In this document: positions 23,782-32,769 of the stretch, one piece after another
Layout of the letters: each line of letters opens with the position of its first letter
Position numbering within the stretch: the stretch's first letter is position 1
Assembly: GCA_021818265.1 (NCBI GenBank)
Contig: JAKAEP010000001.1
Coordinates: 1-64,000 of the forward strand
From: Actinomycetes bacterium
GTDB lineage: Bacteria; Actinomycetota; Acidimicrobiia; Acidimicrobiales; RAAP-2
Direction of reading: 5' to 3'
Length of the DNA stretch: 64,000 nt
Translations under genes and position numbers: made by a program
Notes under the pieces: model-generated
Database searches by the model: none
Seen by the model: only the letters and a program-made list of their open reading frames with translations
What the model was told of the DNA's origin: nothing

Positions 23782-25634
23782 CAGCCCTCCTCGTCCACGG
23801 GCTCGTCGCGCACCGCCTGGGCGAGCACCTCGGCGTAGAGGGGCTCGCGCTCGAGCAGGTCCTGATGGGTGCCGGAGGCGACGATGCGCCCCCCGTCGAG
23901 CAGGACGACCCGGTCCGCCAGCGCGATGGTCGACACGCGATGGGCGATGACGAGCGTGGTGCGCGTCGCGAGCAGCCCGCGCAGCGCCTCGTGGATGCCG
24001 GCCTCGACGTGCACGTCGATGGCGCTCGTGGCGTCGTCGAGGACGAGGACCGGCGGGTTCATGAGCAGGGTCCGGGCGATCGCGATGCGCTGGCGCTGCC
24101 CGCCCGAGAGGGTGTAGCCGCGCTCGCCGACCACGGTGTCGTAGCCGTCGGGGAGCCGGACGATGAACTCGTGGGCGTTGGCCGCACGCGCCGCGGCGAC
24201 CACGTCCTCGAGGGGCGCGTCCGGCCACCCGTAGGCGATGTTGTCGCGGATCGAGACCGAGAAGAGGAAGGGCTCGTCGAGGACGACCCCGACCTCGCGC
24301 CGCAGCGACTCGAGCGTGAGGTCGCGAACGTCGTGGCCGTCGATCGTGACGGACCCCTGGGTGACGTCGTAGAAGCGCGTCAGCAGCCGGGCGATCGTGG
24401 ACTTGCCCGACCCGGTGCGCCCGACGATGGCCACCGTCTCGCCGGGCGAGATCTCGAAGTCGACGTCCGCCAAGACGGGAACCCCGTTGGCGTAGGCGAA
24501 CCCCACGTGGGAGAAGGTGACCTCACCCCTGACCCCGTCGAGGTCGTACGCCCCCGGGCGCTCCACGACGTCGGGCCGCTCGTCGAGGATCTCGAAGATG
24601 CGCTCGGCGCTGGCCTTGGCGCGCTGGCCCATCATGACGAGCTGGCCGAGCATCATGAAGGGGGCCTGGAGCATCAACAGGTAGGCGTTGAAGGCGAGGA
24701 TCGCCCCGATCCCCAGGCGGCCCTGGATGACCATCCACCCGCCGAAGAACAGGACGAGGGCGAGCCCCAGCTGGGGCAGGTTCTGCACCCAGGGCGCCCA
24801 GGTGGCCCGCAGGTTGGCGTCTTTGACGTAGGCCCAGGCGACCCGCTCGGCGGCGTCGGCCAGCCGGTTGACCTCGGCGCCCTCCTGGGCGAAGGCCTTG
24901 ACGACCCGGACCCCGTTGACGTTCTCGTCGACGATGGTCGCGACGTCGGCGAGCCGGGCCTGGGTCACCCAGGAGATGGGGAACATCACCCGGCGCATCT
25001 TCACGCCGATCACGTAGAGGAAGGGCATGATCACGAGCGCCAGCAGCGCTAGCGGCCACGAGATGCTCAGCATGAAGGCGAAGGCGATGACGCCGATCCC
25101 CGCCTGGACGAGGATGAGCGGAGCGAAGGTCGAGTACATCTGCACGCTGCGGATGTCGCTGTTGGCCCGGCTGATGAGCTGGCCCGACTGGACCCGGTCG
25201 TAGAAGCCGAAGGAGAGCCAGGCGAGGTGCTCGTAGATGAGCGAGCGCAGGTCGGCCTCGACGTCGTAGGCCGTCCGGTAGAGGTACTGTCGCGAGGCGA
25301 GCCCGGTCAGCCCCGCGAGGACCCCGACCACCACGATCGCGACCACCGCGTCGCGCAGGGACCCCTCGTGGCGCAGCAGGACGTTGTCGACGTCGCCGTT
25401 GAGCATGTTGGGGACGAGCACCTGGAGTACCGACGAGACGAACGCCAGGGAGATCGAGGCGACGAAGGGCCCGCGGTGCGAGACGATCACCGGCAGCACC
25501 CGTCGCCACCAGGGTTGGCCCGCGTCCGCCGCGATCCGGGCGCGAGGGCCGGGGTAGCGCGAGCGCAGTCCGCCCAAGGGGTTCGCGCCCTCCTCGCTCA
25601 CCGGTGCGGCGGGCGAGGAGGGGGAAAACGGCAC
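23781..25634 (-). CDS. ABC exporter half-transporter with degenerate Walker B
   Basis: This 617-residue partner has six membrane helices (about 55-330) and an ATPase domain with Walker A VGRTGSGKST and a canonical LSGGQRQR signature. The Q-loop position is Asp (VVLDEPFLF), and the Walker B reads LVLDDATSAID with Asp in place of the catalytic Glu. These changes complement the other half, so the pair should have one canonical and one degenerate nucleotide site. The GTG at 25634 is preceded by TACACT with a seven-base spacer, supporting a leaderless start. Confidence 0.9.
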   Translation of the reverse strand: MPFSPSSPAAPVSEEGANPLGGLRSRYPGPRARIAADAGQPWWRRVLPVIVSHRGPFVASISLAFVSSVLQVLVPNMLNGDVDNVLLRHEGSLRDAVVAIVVVGVLAGLTGLASRQYLYRTAYDVEADLRSLIYEHLAWLSFGFYDRVQSGQLISRANSDIRSVQMYSTFAPLILVQAGIGVIAFAFMLSISWPLALLALVIMPFLYVIGVKMRRVMFPISWVTQARLADVATIVDENVNGVRVVKAFAQEGAEVNRLADAAERVAWAYVKDANLRATWAPWVQNLPQLGLALVLFFGGWMVIQGRLGIGAILAFNAYLLMLQAPFMMLGQLVMMGQRAKASAERIFEILDERPDVVERPGAYDLDGVRGEVTFSHVGFAYANGVPVLADVDFEISPGETVAIVGRTGSGKSTIARLLTRFYDVTQGSVTIDGHDVRDLTLESLRREVGVVLDEPFLFSVSIRDNIAYGWPDAPLEDVVAAARAANAHEFIVRLPDGYDTVVGERGYTLSGGQRQRIAIARTLLMNPPVLVLDDATSAIDVHVEAGIHEALRGLLATRTTLVIAHRVSTIALADRVVLLDGGRIVASGTHQDLLEREPLYAEVLAQAVRDEPVDEEG

Positions 25635-25641
25635 GGGTTCG

Positions 25642-25685
25642 AGTGTAACGAGACCCCCCGACGGGTCCTCCGCCCGGCGTAGTGT
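25642..25685. promoter_or_regulatory. Divergent leaderless -10 elements for ABC exporter and upp
   Basis: TACACT on the minus strand (25647-25642) is seven bases before the exporter GTG at 25634. TAGTGT on the plus strand (25680-25685) is seven bases before the upp GTG at 25693. Each would place the transcript start at the start codon. Confidence 0.6.
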
Positions 25686-25692
25686 GGCAGCC

Positions 25693-26325
25693 GTGCCCGC
25701 CCTGCTCGTCGTCGACCACCCCGTCGTCGCGGACAAGGTCCGCCAGCTGCGCGACGCGCGCACGAGCAACGCCGACTTCTTGCGCCTCGCGGGGGAGATC
25801 TCGCGCTTCGTCGCTTACGAGGCCTTCCGCCACGCGCCGGTCACCGCGACGACCGTCGACACGCCGGTCACCGCGGGCGCACCGGCGGTGCGCATCGACA
25901 CCGAGTACGTGATCGTGCCGATCCTGCGCGCGGGCCTGGGCATGAGCCCGGCGGTGCAGGAGGTGCTGCCGCACAACCGGCTCTGCCTGGTGGGACTGCG
26001 CCGCGACGAGACCACCCTCGAGCCCGAGGTCTACCTCGACGGGCTGCCCGATCGGCTCGAGGGCGTCCACGTGGTGGTCTGCGACCCGATGCTCGCGACG
26101 GGCGGCTCACTCGACCGGGTCCTCACGATGCTCGAGGAGCGCGGCGCCGGGACCGTCACGGTGCTCTGTCTCATCGCCGCGCGCCCCGGCGTTGAGCTGG
26201 TCCAGTCGCGCCACGAGGCCGTCATCGTCGCGGCCGCCCTCGACGAGGAGCTGAACTCCGTGGGCTACATCACGCCGGGGCTGGGCGACGCCGGTGATCG
26301 CCTCTTCGGGCCCCCCGTGCGCTAG
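25693..26325 (+). CDS. upp: Uracil phosphoribosyltransferase
   Basis: This 210-residue enzyme converts uracil and PRPP to UMP. It shows LRDARTSNADFLRLAGEISR at the N-terminus, VPILRAGLGM for the flexible region, the PRPP-binding CDPMLATGGS near 130 and the uracil-binding tail GYITPGLGDAGDRLFG. It salvages uracil that the cytosine deaminase encoded 1.5 kb downstream would produce. The GTG at 25693 was chosen because TAGTGT lies seven bases upstream. Confidence 0.94.
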   Translation: MPALLVVDHPVVADKVRQLRDARTSNADFLRLAGEISRFVAYEAFRHAPVTATTVDTPVTAGAPAVRIDTEYVIVPILRAGLGMSPAVQEVLPHNRLCLVGLRRDETTLEPEVYLDGLPDRLEGVHVVVCDPMLATGGSLDRVLTMLEERGAGTVTVLCLIAARPGVELVQSRHEAVIVAAALDEELNSVGYITPGLGDAGDRLFGPPVR

Positions 26326-26750
26326 GCGGCGTCGGACCCCCGCGCCACCCGCGCCCTCCGCTCAGGCGGGGTTCGTCCGTGGGCCGTCGTCTGGCCGCGG
26401 CGTGCGGGCGCGAGCAGCCGAGGACCGAGACGAGCGGATCGCGCCACGGCCATCACCGCTGACGGACGAGCGATCGTGTCCATGACCACTCGAACGCCGC
26501 GGGCCAGGAGGGCGCACGCGAGCACAGGGGGCGAGTTCCCCCACCCGCACGGTGCAGCGCTGGGTGGGCCGGAGCGCCGCGCCGGCCCACGCGGAGCGTC
26601 GGCGCGCGGCGGCGTCGAGTAGTCGCAGGGCGTCCCTCGCGTCCCAGCGCGTGAACTCGCGATCGCGAAGAGGGCCTGGCTCCATCGTCCGCTTCACGGT
26701 GACGGGGGTGGCGGCGAGCACGAGGGGCGGCGTCGCCCTATGGTCCCTCC
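26326..26750. other. Intergenic region without recognised gene
   Basis: I see no convincing protein, RNA or repeat here. Short frames exist on both strands but are Arg/Pro-rich without motifs. TATGGT (26739-26744) at its right end is the leaderless -10 of the acetyltransferase gene. Confidence 0.5.
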
Positions 26751-27224
26751 ATGGCGTCGCCGGAACTCCTCATCCGGGACGCGACCTCGAATGACGTCGA
26801 GGCTTGCGCACGGATCATGGCCGACGAGGCCAATGAGCACCCCGACGTATGGCGGGCGCGGTTTGCCGACGTGCTCGGGGACCCGTCGCGTCACTTTCTC
26901 GTGGCCGAGGCCGACGGGGAGGTCGTCGGATACGCCCAGTCACGGTTCGTGACTCGCCCGGACGACCTCGAGGGCCAGCCGCCGGGTGGCTGGTTCCTGA
27001 GCGGGCTGGCGGTTGCGCGAGCTCAGCGTCGGCGAGGCATCGGAAGGGCGCTGACCCAGGCGCGAATCGCGCGTCTCGCCGGCGAAGGCGTCGTGTTCTA
27101 CGCCGCCGAGCACGACAATCGGGGCACGATCCAACTCCACCAACAACTGGGGTTCCGACGTGTCGGTGAGCTCGGCCTCGGCGGCCACGACCGTCCCTTG
27201 GCGCTGTTTCGGCTGGATCTCTGA
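26751..27224 (+). CDS. GNAT-family N-acetyltransferase
   Basis: This 157-residue protein has the GNAT fold: LIRDATSNDVEACARIMAD at the N-terminus, FLSGLAVARAQRRRGIGRAL with the acetyl-CoA-binding RRxGIG motif near 90, and NRGTIQLHQQLGFRRVGEL near the end. The substrate is unknown. Its DNA is a little less GC-biased than its neighbours. TATGGT with a six-base spacer precedes the ATG. Confidence 0.82.
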   Translation: MASPELLIRDATSNDVEACARIMADEANEHPDVWRARFADVLGDPSRHFLVAEADGEVVGYAQSRFVTRPDDLEGQPPGGWFLSGLAVARAQRRRGIGRALTQARIARLAGEGVVFYAAEHDNRGTIQLHQQLGFRRVGELGLGGHDRPLALFRLDL

Positions 27225-27310
27225 GTCCTTGTGGCTGTCACGCGGAGCGGGCAAGACCTCGTTCCCGAGCGGGGGAGCGCGGCCACGGCTCGTGTCCCGC
27301 GTCGTGCGGA

Positions 27311-27748
27311 TCAACGGAGGTGTGCGCGCAGCCGCGCGCAGTAGTCGTCGAAGGCCGCGCCCCACGCTCGCGGCGCGTCGGGCCACTCGTCGACCCGCGA
27401 GCCCCAGTACTCGCGCGGCGTCCCGGGGTGGCGCGCCACGACGTGGGCGTGGTGGTGCGCCACGTGGTCGAAGACGAAGGAGTAGACGTGCTCGGCCCCG
27501 GTGGCCTCCAGGGCCGCGGCGACGCGCGCGACGAGCCGGGCCTCGGCGACGACCTCGTCGTCGGTGCGCGCGGCGAGGCTCCCCACGTGCCGGCGCGTCT
27601 CGACGAAGACGTAGCCCAGGTAGCCGCCGGTCTCGCCCGCCGGGGCGTGGTAGGCCAGGACGAGCGGGTCCTCGTAGAGGGGGGTCCCCGCCAGCGGGCC
27701 CGCGCCGCGGTGCCTCTCGCACAGCGGGCAGCCCTCCACGTCGTTCAT
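27311..27748 (-). CDS. HIT-family protein
   Basis: This 145-residue protein has an N-terminal CPLCERH zinc-type Cys pair and the histidine-triad region HHHAHVVARHPG near 107, as in nucleotide-binding HIT hydrolases. LVLAYHAPAGETGGYLGYVF fits the first strands. The active-site triad has an additional leading His and the trailing RHPG is unusual, so substrate and activity are uncertain. It follows the cytosine deaminase gene on the same strand by 31 bases and may be co-transcribed. Confidence 0.75.
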   Translation of the reverse strand: MNDVEGCPLCERHRGAGPLAGTPLYEDPLVLAYHAPAGETGGYLGYVFVETRRHVGSLAARTDDEVVAEARLVARVAAALEATGAEHVYSFVFDHVAHHHAHVVARHPGTPREYWGSRVDEWPDAPRAWGAAFDDYCARLRAHLR

Positions 27749-27779
27749 CGCCCACGCCCACGAGGACGGGGCCGGGGGC

Positions 27780-28250
27780 TCACAGCCCGATGTCCTCGTC
27801 CCACACCTCGGGCCGCTCGGCTATGAAGGTGCGAAGGATCTCCTTGCACGCCGGGTCGTCGAGCACGACCACCTCGACGCCGTTCTCGGCCAGCCACTCG
27901 TGGCCGCCGCTGAAGGTCTCGGCCTCGCCGACGACGACGGCACCGATGTTGAACTGGCGCACGAGGCCCGAGCAGTACCAGCACGGCGAGAGGGTCGTGA
28001 CCATGACGGTGTCGCGGTAGCCCCGCCTCCGACCGGCGCGTCGGAAGGCGTCGGTCTCGGCGTGAACCGACGCGTCGTCCTCCTGGACCCGGCGGTTGTG
28101 GCCGGAGCCGAGCAGCACCCCGTCGCGGGTGAAGAGGGCGGCGCCGATGGGGATGCCGCCCTCGTCGCGCCCGCGCACCGCCTCGTCGTAGGCGGTGCGC
28201 AGCATCGAGCGCGCGAGGTCGGGGTCGAGGGGTCCTCCAGAGTCGCTCAC
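27780..28250 (-). CDS. Cytosine deaminase, yeast Fcy1-like
   Basis: This 156-residue zinc deaminase should convert cytosine to uracil. Zinc ligands are the His of ASVHAETDAF (~67) and the Cys pair in TTLSPCWYCSG (~91); the Glu of HAE is the proton shuttle. The C-terminus (VVVLDDPACKEILRTFIAE, then RPEVWDEDIG) recalls the end of yeast cytosine deaminase, unlike the large amidohydrolase-type CodA of enteric bacteria. An NCS1 permease and a phosphoribosyltransferase flank it. A GTG start at 28250 is used. Confidence 0.85.
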   Translation of the reverse strand: MSDSGGPLDPDLARSMLRTAYDEAVRGRDEGGIPIGAALFTRDGVLLGSGHNRRVQEDDASVHAETDAFRRAGRRRGYRDTVMVTTLSPCWYCSGLVRQFNIGAVVVGEAETFSGGHEWLAENGVEVVVLDDPACKEILRTFIAERPEVWDEDIGL

Positions 28251-28273
28251 GGCGATAAGTATGCTCCCTCGAC

Positions 28274-28882
28274 GTGGAGCGCGGCGCCTACCCGGTCGAG
28301 ATCGGCACCCAGCACGTGGAGCTGCCCGTCGTCTCGTTGAGCGACGACCTCGCCCTGGCCCTGTTGATCACGGTCGACATGGGCGTGGGCTTCATGGCGC
28401 GCGCGGGCGAGGAGCTGGCCGACACGCTGCGCGGGGCCAGCGTCGACATCGTGGCGACCGTGGCGACCATGGGAATCCCGCTCGCGGTCGAGGTGACGCG
28501 CCACCTCGGTCTCGACCAGTACGTCGTGCTGCACAAGACGCCCAAGATCCACCTCGCCGACGCCGTGACCGAGACGGTCCGCTCGATCACCACCGACGCC
28601 GACCAGCGGCTCCTGTTCGACCGGGCCCGCATCCCCGCGGTCGAGGGCCGTCGCGTCGCGATCGTCGACGACGTCATCTCGACGGGCGCCTCCACCGGCG
28701 CGGCGCTGCGGCTGCTGCGGCGCGTGGGCGCCGAGGTGGTCGCCATCGGCACGCTCGTCACCGAGGCGTCGCTCTGGCGCGACGCGCTGGGCGAGGACGC
28801 CCGCATGGTGCGCGCGCTGGGCTCGATCCCGGTGTTCCGCCCCGACGGCGCCGGCGGCCTCGTCGAGGACTGGGTGGGCTGA
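28274..28882 (+). CDS. Adenine/xanthine-type phosphoribosyltransferase
   Basis: This 202-residue protein has the type I phosphoribosyltransferase signature VAIVDDVISTGASTGAAL near 132-150, and IVATVATMGIPLAVEVTRHLG for the upstream loop. The base specificity cannot be read with certainty; adenine or another purine/pyrimidine is possible given the salvage neighbours. TATGCT lies eight bases before the GTG. It is divergent from the cytosine deaminase across 23 bases and ends four bases before the convergent permease gene. Confidence 0.82.
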   Translation: MERGAYPVEIGTQHVELPVVSLSDDLALALLITVDMGVGFMARAGEELADTLRGASVDIVATVATMGIPLAVEVTRHLGLDQYVVLHKTPKIHLADAVTETVRSITTDADQRLLFDRARIPAVEGRRVAIVDDVISTGASTGAALRLLRRVGAEVVAIGTLVTEASLWRDALGEDARMVRALGSIPVFRPDGAGGLVEDWVG

Positions 28883-28886
28883 GCCC

Positions 28887-30440
28887 CTAGTTCGCCGGCT
28901 CGAGCTCGCGCTGGGCGGCGACCTGGCGCCGCACGTGACCGGTCGCCTGCTCGAGGAGGAAGTAGAGCAGGCCCGCGACGACGATCCCGATGTAGATCGA
29001 GAAGTCGGCGCCGCCGATCCACCCCGCGTCGCAGGCCCCGTGGACGACCTTGCCGACGCAGAACGCGCCGTAGTGGTTGGAGATCGGGGTCATCCAGTGG
29101 AAGGGGAAGTTCACCGGGGGCGGCGCCTTCGAGTAGGCCAGAGTCGCGCAGACCATTCCCACGACAAAGGCGACGATGCCGTTCCAGTTCACTCCGAGCC
29201 GTCCGACGTGGTAGATGCTGCCGCGGTCCTGGCGCTGGAGCTCGGCGGCGTTGTAGCGGAACCGGCGCATGAGCCAGTCGACCATCATGATCGCGAACCA
29301 CGGGGCGATCCACACGATGATGACCCCCACGAACTCCTTCATGAACAGCGAGAAGGTGTCCTGGAACTCGGCCCACAGGGTGAGCCCGCACGCGATGAAC
29401 GAGTCGAGGACCACCGCCTGGTAGCGCTTGAGGCGCACGCCCAGGGCCTGGAGGGACACCCCCGAGGAGTACAGGTCGAGTGAGTTGATGCCGAAGAGCT
29501 GGACGATCGCGAAGACGAGGAAGATGGCGACCACCCAGCTCGGGATGAGCGCCTGACCGCGCAGCGCCTCGAACGGGTTGGCGCTGTTCCAGGCCGCGTT
29601 CTGGGCGTTCGAGGAGATGAAGGTGAAGGTGGCCGCCCCCAGGATCATCATCACGATCTCGGGGATGGCGGTCGCGAGGAACACCCAGCCGACCACCGCG
29701 CCCCTCTTCGCGTCCCGGGGCAGGTAGCGGGTGTAGTCGTTGCCGCACTCGGTCCAGCCGAGCCCCGAGAGGGCGATGGTGAAGGCGAGGCCCGCGGTGT
29801 AGGTCTCCCAGTTGGTGGGGAAGAGGCCCTTGAACGACGCCGAGCCGTGCTTGAGGTCGTAGACGGCGAGCAGAAGGTAGATGGCCCCGAAGGGGACGAT
29901 GAGCGAGCGCAGCACGCGCACGAGCGTGGCGTGGCCGAAGTAAGGCAGGACCGCCTGGATGGCCGCCGCGACGATGATGAACACGACCTTCATCGGCGAC
30001 GACACGTGCAGTCCGCCCATCTGGCACAGGACGATGGCCGCCCCCACGATCAGGATCAACCCCTCGGTCTCGAAGCCCAGCTGGGTGATCCAGTTGAAGA
30101 ACGCCACGATCCGGCCGCCCTTGGTGCCGAAGGCCGCCCGCGAGATGGTGAAGGCCGTCGTGCCCGCCTCGGGGCCCTGCAGGGACGCCAGGCCCAGGAG
30201 GAAGAAGGAGAGGTTGCCGATCACGATGATCGTGAGGGCCGTCGTGAAGCTGAAGCCGAAGCCCATGAGGAGGGCGCCGTAGATGAAGTACTCGACGTTC
30301 AGGGCCGAACCGGCCCACATCGCGCCGATGTTGCGCGGGGTCGCCCAGCGCTCGGACTCGGCGATGTAGTCGATACCGTGCGTCTCGACGCGGAACGTCG
30401 GGTCACCCGTCGACCCCTCGTGGTCGATGATCTGCGCCAC
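28887..30440 (-). CDS. NCS1-family nucleobase:cation symporter
   Basis: This 517-residue protein has about twelve hydrophobic segments. Motifs include RNIGAMWAGSALNVEYFIYG near 37, AFGTKGGRIVAFFNWITQLG near 105 and ECGNDYTRYLPRDAKRG near 240, all typical of NCS1 cytosine/purine/allantoin transporters. With the neighbouring cytosine deaminase, cytosine is the best substrate guess. GGGGAGGAGCGCCA precedes the GTG start at 30440. The perfect palindrome at 30556-30565 is a possible control site. Confidence 0.88.
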   Translation of the reverse strand: MAQIIDHEGSTGDPTFRVETHGIDYIAESERWATPRNIGAMWAGSALNVEYFIYGALLMGFGFSFTTALTIIVIGNLSFFLLGLASLQGPEAGTTAFTISRAAFGTKGGRIVAFFNWITQLGFETEGLILIVGAAIVLCQMGGLHVSSPMKVVFIIVAAAIQAVLPYFGHATLVRVLRSLIVPFGAIYLLLAVYDLKHGSASFKGLFPTNWETYTAGLAFTIALSGLGWTECGNDYTRYLPRDAKRGAVVGWVFLATAIPEIVMMILGAATFTFISSNAQNAAWNSANPFEALRGQALIPSWVVAIFLVFAIVQLFGINSLDLYSSGVSLQALGVRLKRYQAVVLDSFIACGLTLWAEFQDTFSLFMKEFVGVIIVWIAPWFAIMMVDWLMRRFRYNAAELQRQDRGSIYHVGRLGVNWNGIVAFVVGMVCATLAYSKAPPPVNFPFHWMTPISNHYGAFCVGKVVHGACDAGWIGGADFSIYIGIVVAGLLYFLLEQATGHVRRQVAAQRELEPAN

Positions 30441-30876
30441 TGGCGCTCCTCCCCTGGTTGGCCTGTCCCCGCGCGCCGGGTCCGGCCGGAACGCCCGGGC
30501 CCAGTATGGCCGAGGCCCCCCGGGGCGGCGTGGCTATCCTGCGCGATTTCTCAGAGTGTTAACACGCCGGTGATTTAGGGGGTTCTTAGCCCCTCCCTAC
30601 GGCGCTCCGATGTCCGTGCGCGAGAGTGTCCGGGCGATCGACGGACAGCGCTGAGGCCGCAGGCCGAGGGCGTTGACCGGGCGGGGTCTGCCGAGACCCC
30701 ACGAGCCCGGAGCCGACGTCGCGACCGTGCGGCACGCCGCCGGCCCGAGCGCAGGACCCCGGTGGACGCCTCCCCCCACCGGGGTCTGGCGCACGGGCTG
30801 CCCCGTCGCGGGCCACCGTTCTTGGTAAGTTGCGCCCCAGGCGCGCGCCGGGGGGCCGCGCCGGGGGAGGCGAGCC
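30441..30876. other. Intergenic region with a palindrome
   Basis: No gene is recognised. The region separates the divergent NCS1 permease and solute-binding protein genes. It holds GTGTTAACAC (30556-30565) and a weak AGGGG/CCCCT hairpin (30577-30594). TAAGTT at 30826-30831 may be the -10 of the solute-binding protein gene. Confidence 0.5.
30556..30565. promoter_or_regulatory. Perfect 10-base palindrome, candidate operator
   Basis: GTGTTAACAC is a perfect palindrome in an AT-richer patch, about 115 bases upstream of the NCS1 permease start. No regulator gene is adjacent, so the binding protein is unknown. Confidence 0.35.
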
Positions 30877-32769
30877 ATGACGGCTACGTTCGATCGCCGT
30901 TCGTTCCTGACGCACTCGGCCGCGACCGCCGGCGGCATCGCCCTGGCGAGCACCGTCGTCGACGGGCTGATGGCCGAGGCGGCGTCGGCCGCGACGGGGG
31001 TCAGTACCAAGCCGCCCAAGATCGGGGGGTCGCTCAAGGTCGCGCTGCTCGCCGACGTGCCCAACTACCACACCTTCAACGGCGCGCAGGGCAAGATGGA
31101 CGGCTCCGGGTTCTGCCTCGCCAACGCCCTGTACGACCCGCTCTTCGTCATGGCCGCCAACGGCAAGTCCGTCCTGCCGATGCTGGCGCTCTCGGCGACG
31201 CCCAGCGCGAACTTCACGGTGTGGACGATCAAGCTGCGCCAGGGCGTCACCTTCACCAACGGGGACCCCTTCAACGCCAGCGTCGTGGTGGCCAACTACC
31301 AGGCGGCGGCGGCCGACCCCACCGTGGGCCTCGCGATCCAGCCGATCATCGCCTCGGTCACCGCGGTCGACGCCTACACCGTCAAGTACACGCTCGTCGT
31401 GCCCTTCTCGACCTTCCCCATCCAGCTGGCCGAGCAGCAGATCGCCTACATGGCCCACCCCTCGTCCTTCTCCTCGACCTACACCGGCAACCCCATCGGC
31501 ACCGGACCGTTCATGGTCGAGTCGTGGACCCTGAACGTCCAGTCGGTGTGGAAGAAGAACCCCCACTACTGGCGCAAGGACGCCCACGGCCGGGCGCTCC
31601 CGTACCTCGACGGCGTGACCTTCAAGACCATCCCCGACGCCGCCTCGCGCAACCAGGCGCTGCAGTCGGGCTCGGTCGACATCGCCCTGCAGAACGTCGG
31701 CTCCCAGATCGCCCAGCTGCAGAAGACCTCGGGGATCGGCGTGCTGACCGACATCCACGCGCCCCGCGACCCGGCCTTGAACATGCTCATCTTGAACACC
31801 TCGGGCACCATGAACCAGTACTTCGCGTGGGCCGGCGAGTTCGCGCCCACCGTGCCGGGGGCGCTGAGCTACATCAAGCAGGGCCAGGCCGTCCCCACGG
31901 CCGTCCAGGACGCCGACTGGCAGGGGACCCTGGGGGCGGTGAACCCCTCGAGCCTCCAGTGGGACACGACGCTCAAGCCGGTCCTGAACGACGTGACGAT
32001 CCGCCAGGCCTGCGCCATGGCCCTCAACCGCAACGCCTACTTCAAGGTCATCGACGGCGGCATCGGGGCGGTGGCCGACGGTCTCTACCGCAAGAGCTCG
32101 CCCTACTACTCCAACTCCCACTACCCCTCGTACAACCCGAAGAAGGCCAAGGAGCTCGTCACCGCCTACAAGAAGAAGCACAAGGTGTCCAAGGTCAGCT
32201 TCGTCATCGACATCGTCTCGGGCGACGCGGCGAGCCAGCAGGCCTTCTCCTTCTTCCAGCAACAGCTGGCGGCGGTGGGGATCCAGGTGACCTCGCGCCC
32301 GCTGGTCACGAGCCAGCTCATCAACAACGTCATCTACGGCCAGTACGACTGCGCAGTGTGGACCCAGTTCGGTGGCGTGGACCCCGGGCTCAACTACGTG
32401 TGGTTCCTCTCGCTCAGCGCGACGGCCTCGCCGACCCAGGGCGGACTGGGCCTCACCGCGCTGCCCGCGGGCACGCGGTTCCCCGGCGCGGTCAACTTCT
32501 CCCACCAGGCCGACGGCGTGGTGATGGCGAACATGCTCAAGGCCCTCGCCTCCCCCCAGGGGTCCGCCGCGGAGCGCGCCGCGTGGAAGAACGTCAACGT
32601 CCGCTTCGCCAAGGACATCCCGTACCTGTGGCTCGACACGACGGTGAACGCCTGGGCGGCGCGCTCGAACGTCCAGAACTGGGCCTTCGCCACGGCCGCC
32701 GACGGCCGGACCCGGGCGCTCAGTCCCGACGCGGACGCGTCGCGCTGGGACCAGGTCTGGCTGTCGTAG
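30877..32769 (+). CDS. Tat-exported ABC solute-binding protein (family 5, peptide/nickel type)
   Basis: This 630-residue protein starts with a twin-arginine signal (DRRSFLTHSAATAGG). Family 5 substrate-binding features follow: GKSVLPMLALSATPS, WTIKLRQGVTFTNGDPF near 110, GNPIGTGPFMVESWT near 205 and the C-terminal lobe with IRQACAMALNRNAYF near 385. It should capture an oligopeptide-like ligand outside the membrane. No permease or ATPase subunits lie next to it, so it is an orphan component here. A G-rich ribosome site (GGGGGAGG) precedes the ATG. Its last 50 bases overlap the convergent MFS gene. Confidence 0.85.
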   Translation: MTATFDRRSFLTHSAATAGGIALASTVVDGLMAEAASAATGVSTKPPKIGGSLKVALLADVPNYHTFNGAQGKMDGSGFCLANALYDPLFVMAANGKSVLPMLALSATPSANFTVWTIKLRQGVTFTNGDPFNASVVVANYQAAAADPTVGLAIQPIIASVTAVDAYTVKYTLVVPFSTFPIQLAEQQIAYMAHPSSFSSTYTGNPIGTGPFMVESWTLNVQSVWKKNPHYWRKDAHGRALPYLDGVTFKTIPDAASRNQALQSGSVDIALQNVGSQIAQLQKTSGIGVLTDIHAPRDPALNMLILNTSGTMNQYFAWAGEFAPTVPGALSYIKQGQAVPTAVQDADWQGTLGAVNPSSLQWDTTLKPVLNDVTIRQACAMALNRNAYFKVIDGGIGAVADGLYRKSSPYYSNSHYPSYNPKKAKELVTAYKKKHKVSKVSFVIDIVSGDAASQQAFSFFQQQLAAVGIQVTSRPLVTSQLINNVIYGQYDCAVWTQFGGVDPGLNYVWFLSLSATASPTQGGLGLTALPAGTRFPGAVNFSHQADGVVMANMLKALASPQGSAAERAAWKNVNVRFAKDIPYLWLDTTVNAWAARSNVQNWAFATAADGRTRALSPDADASRWDQVWLS

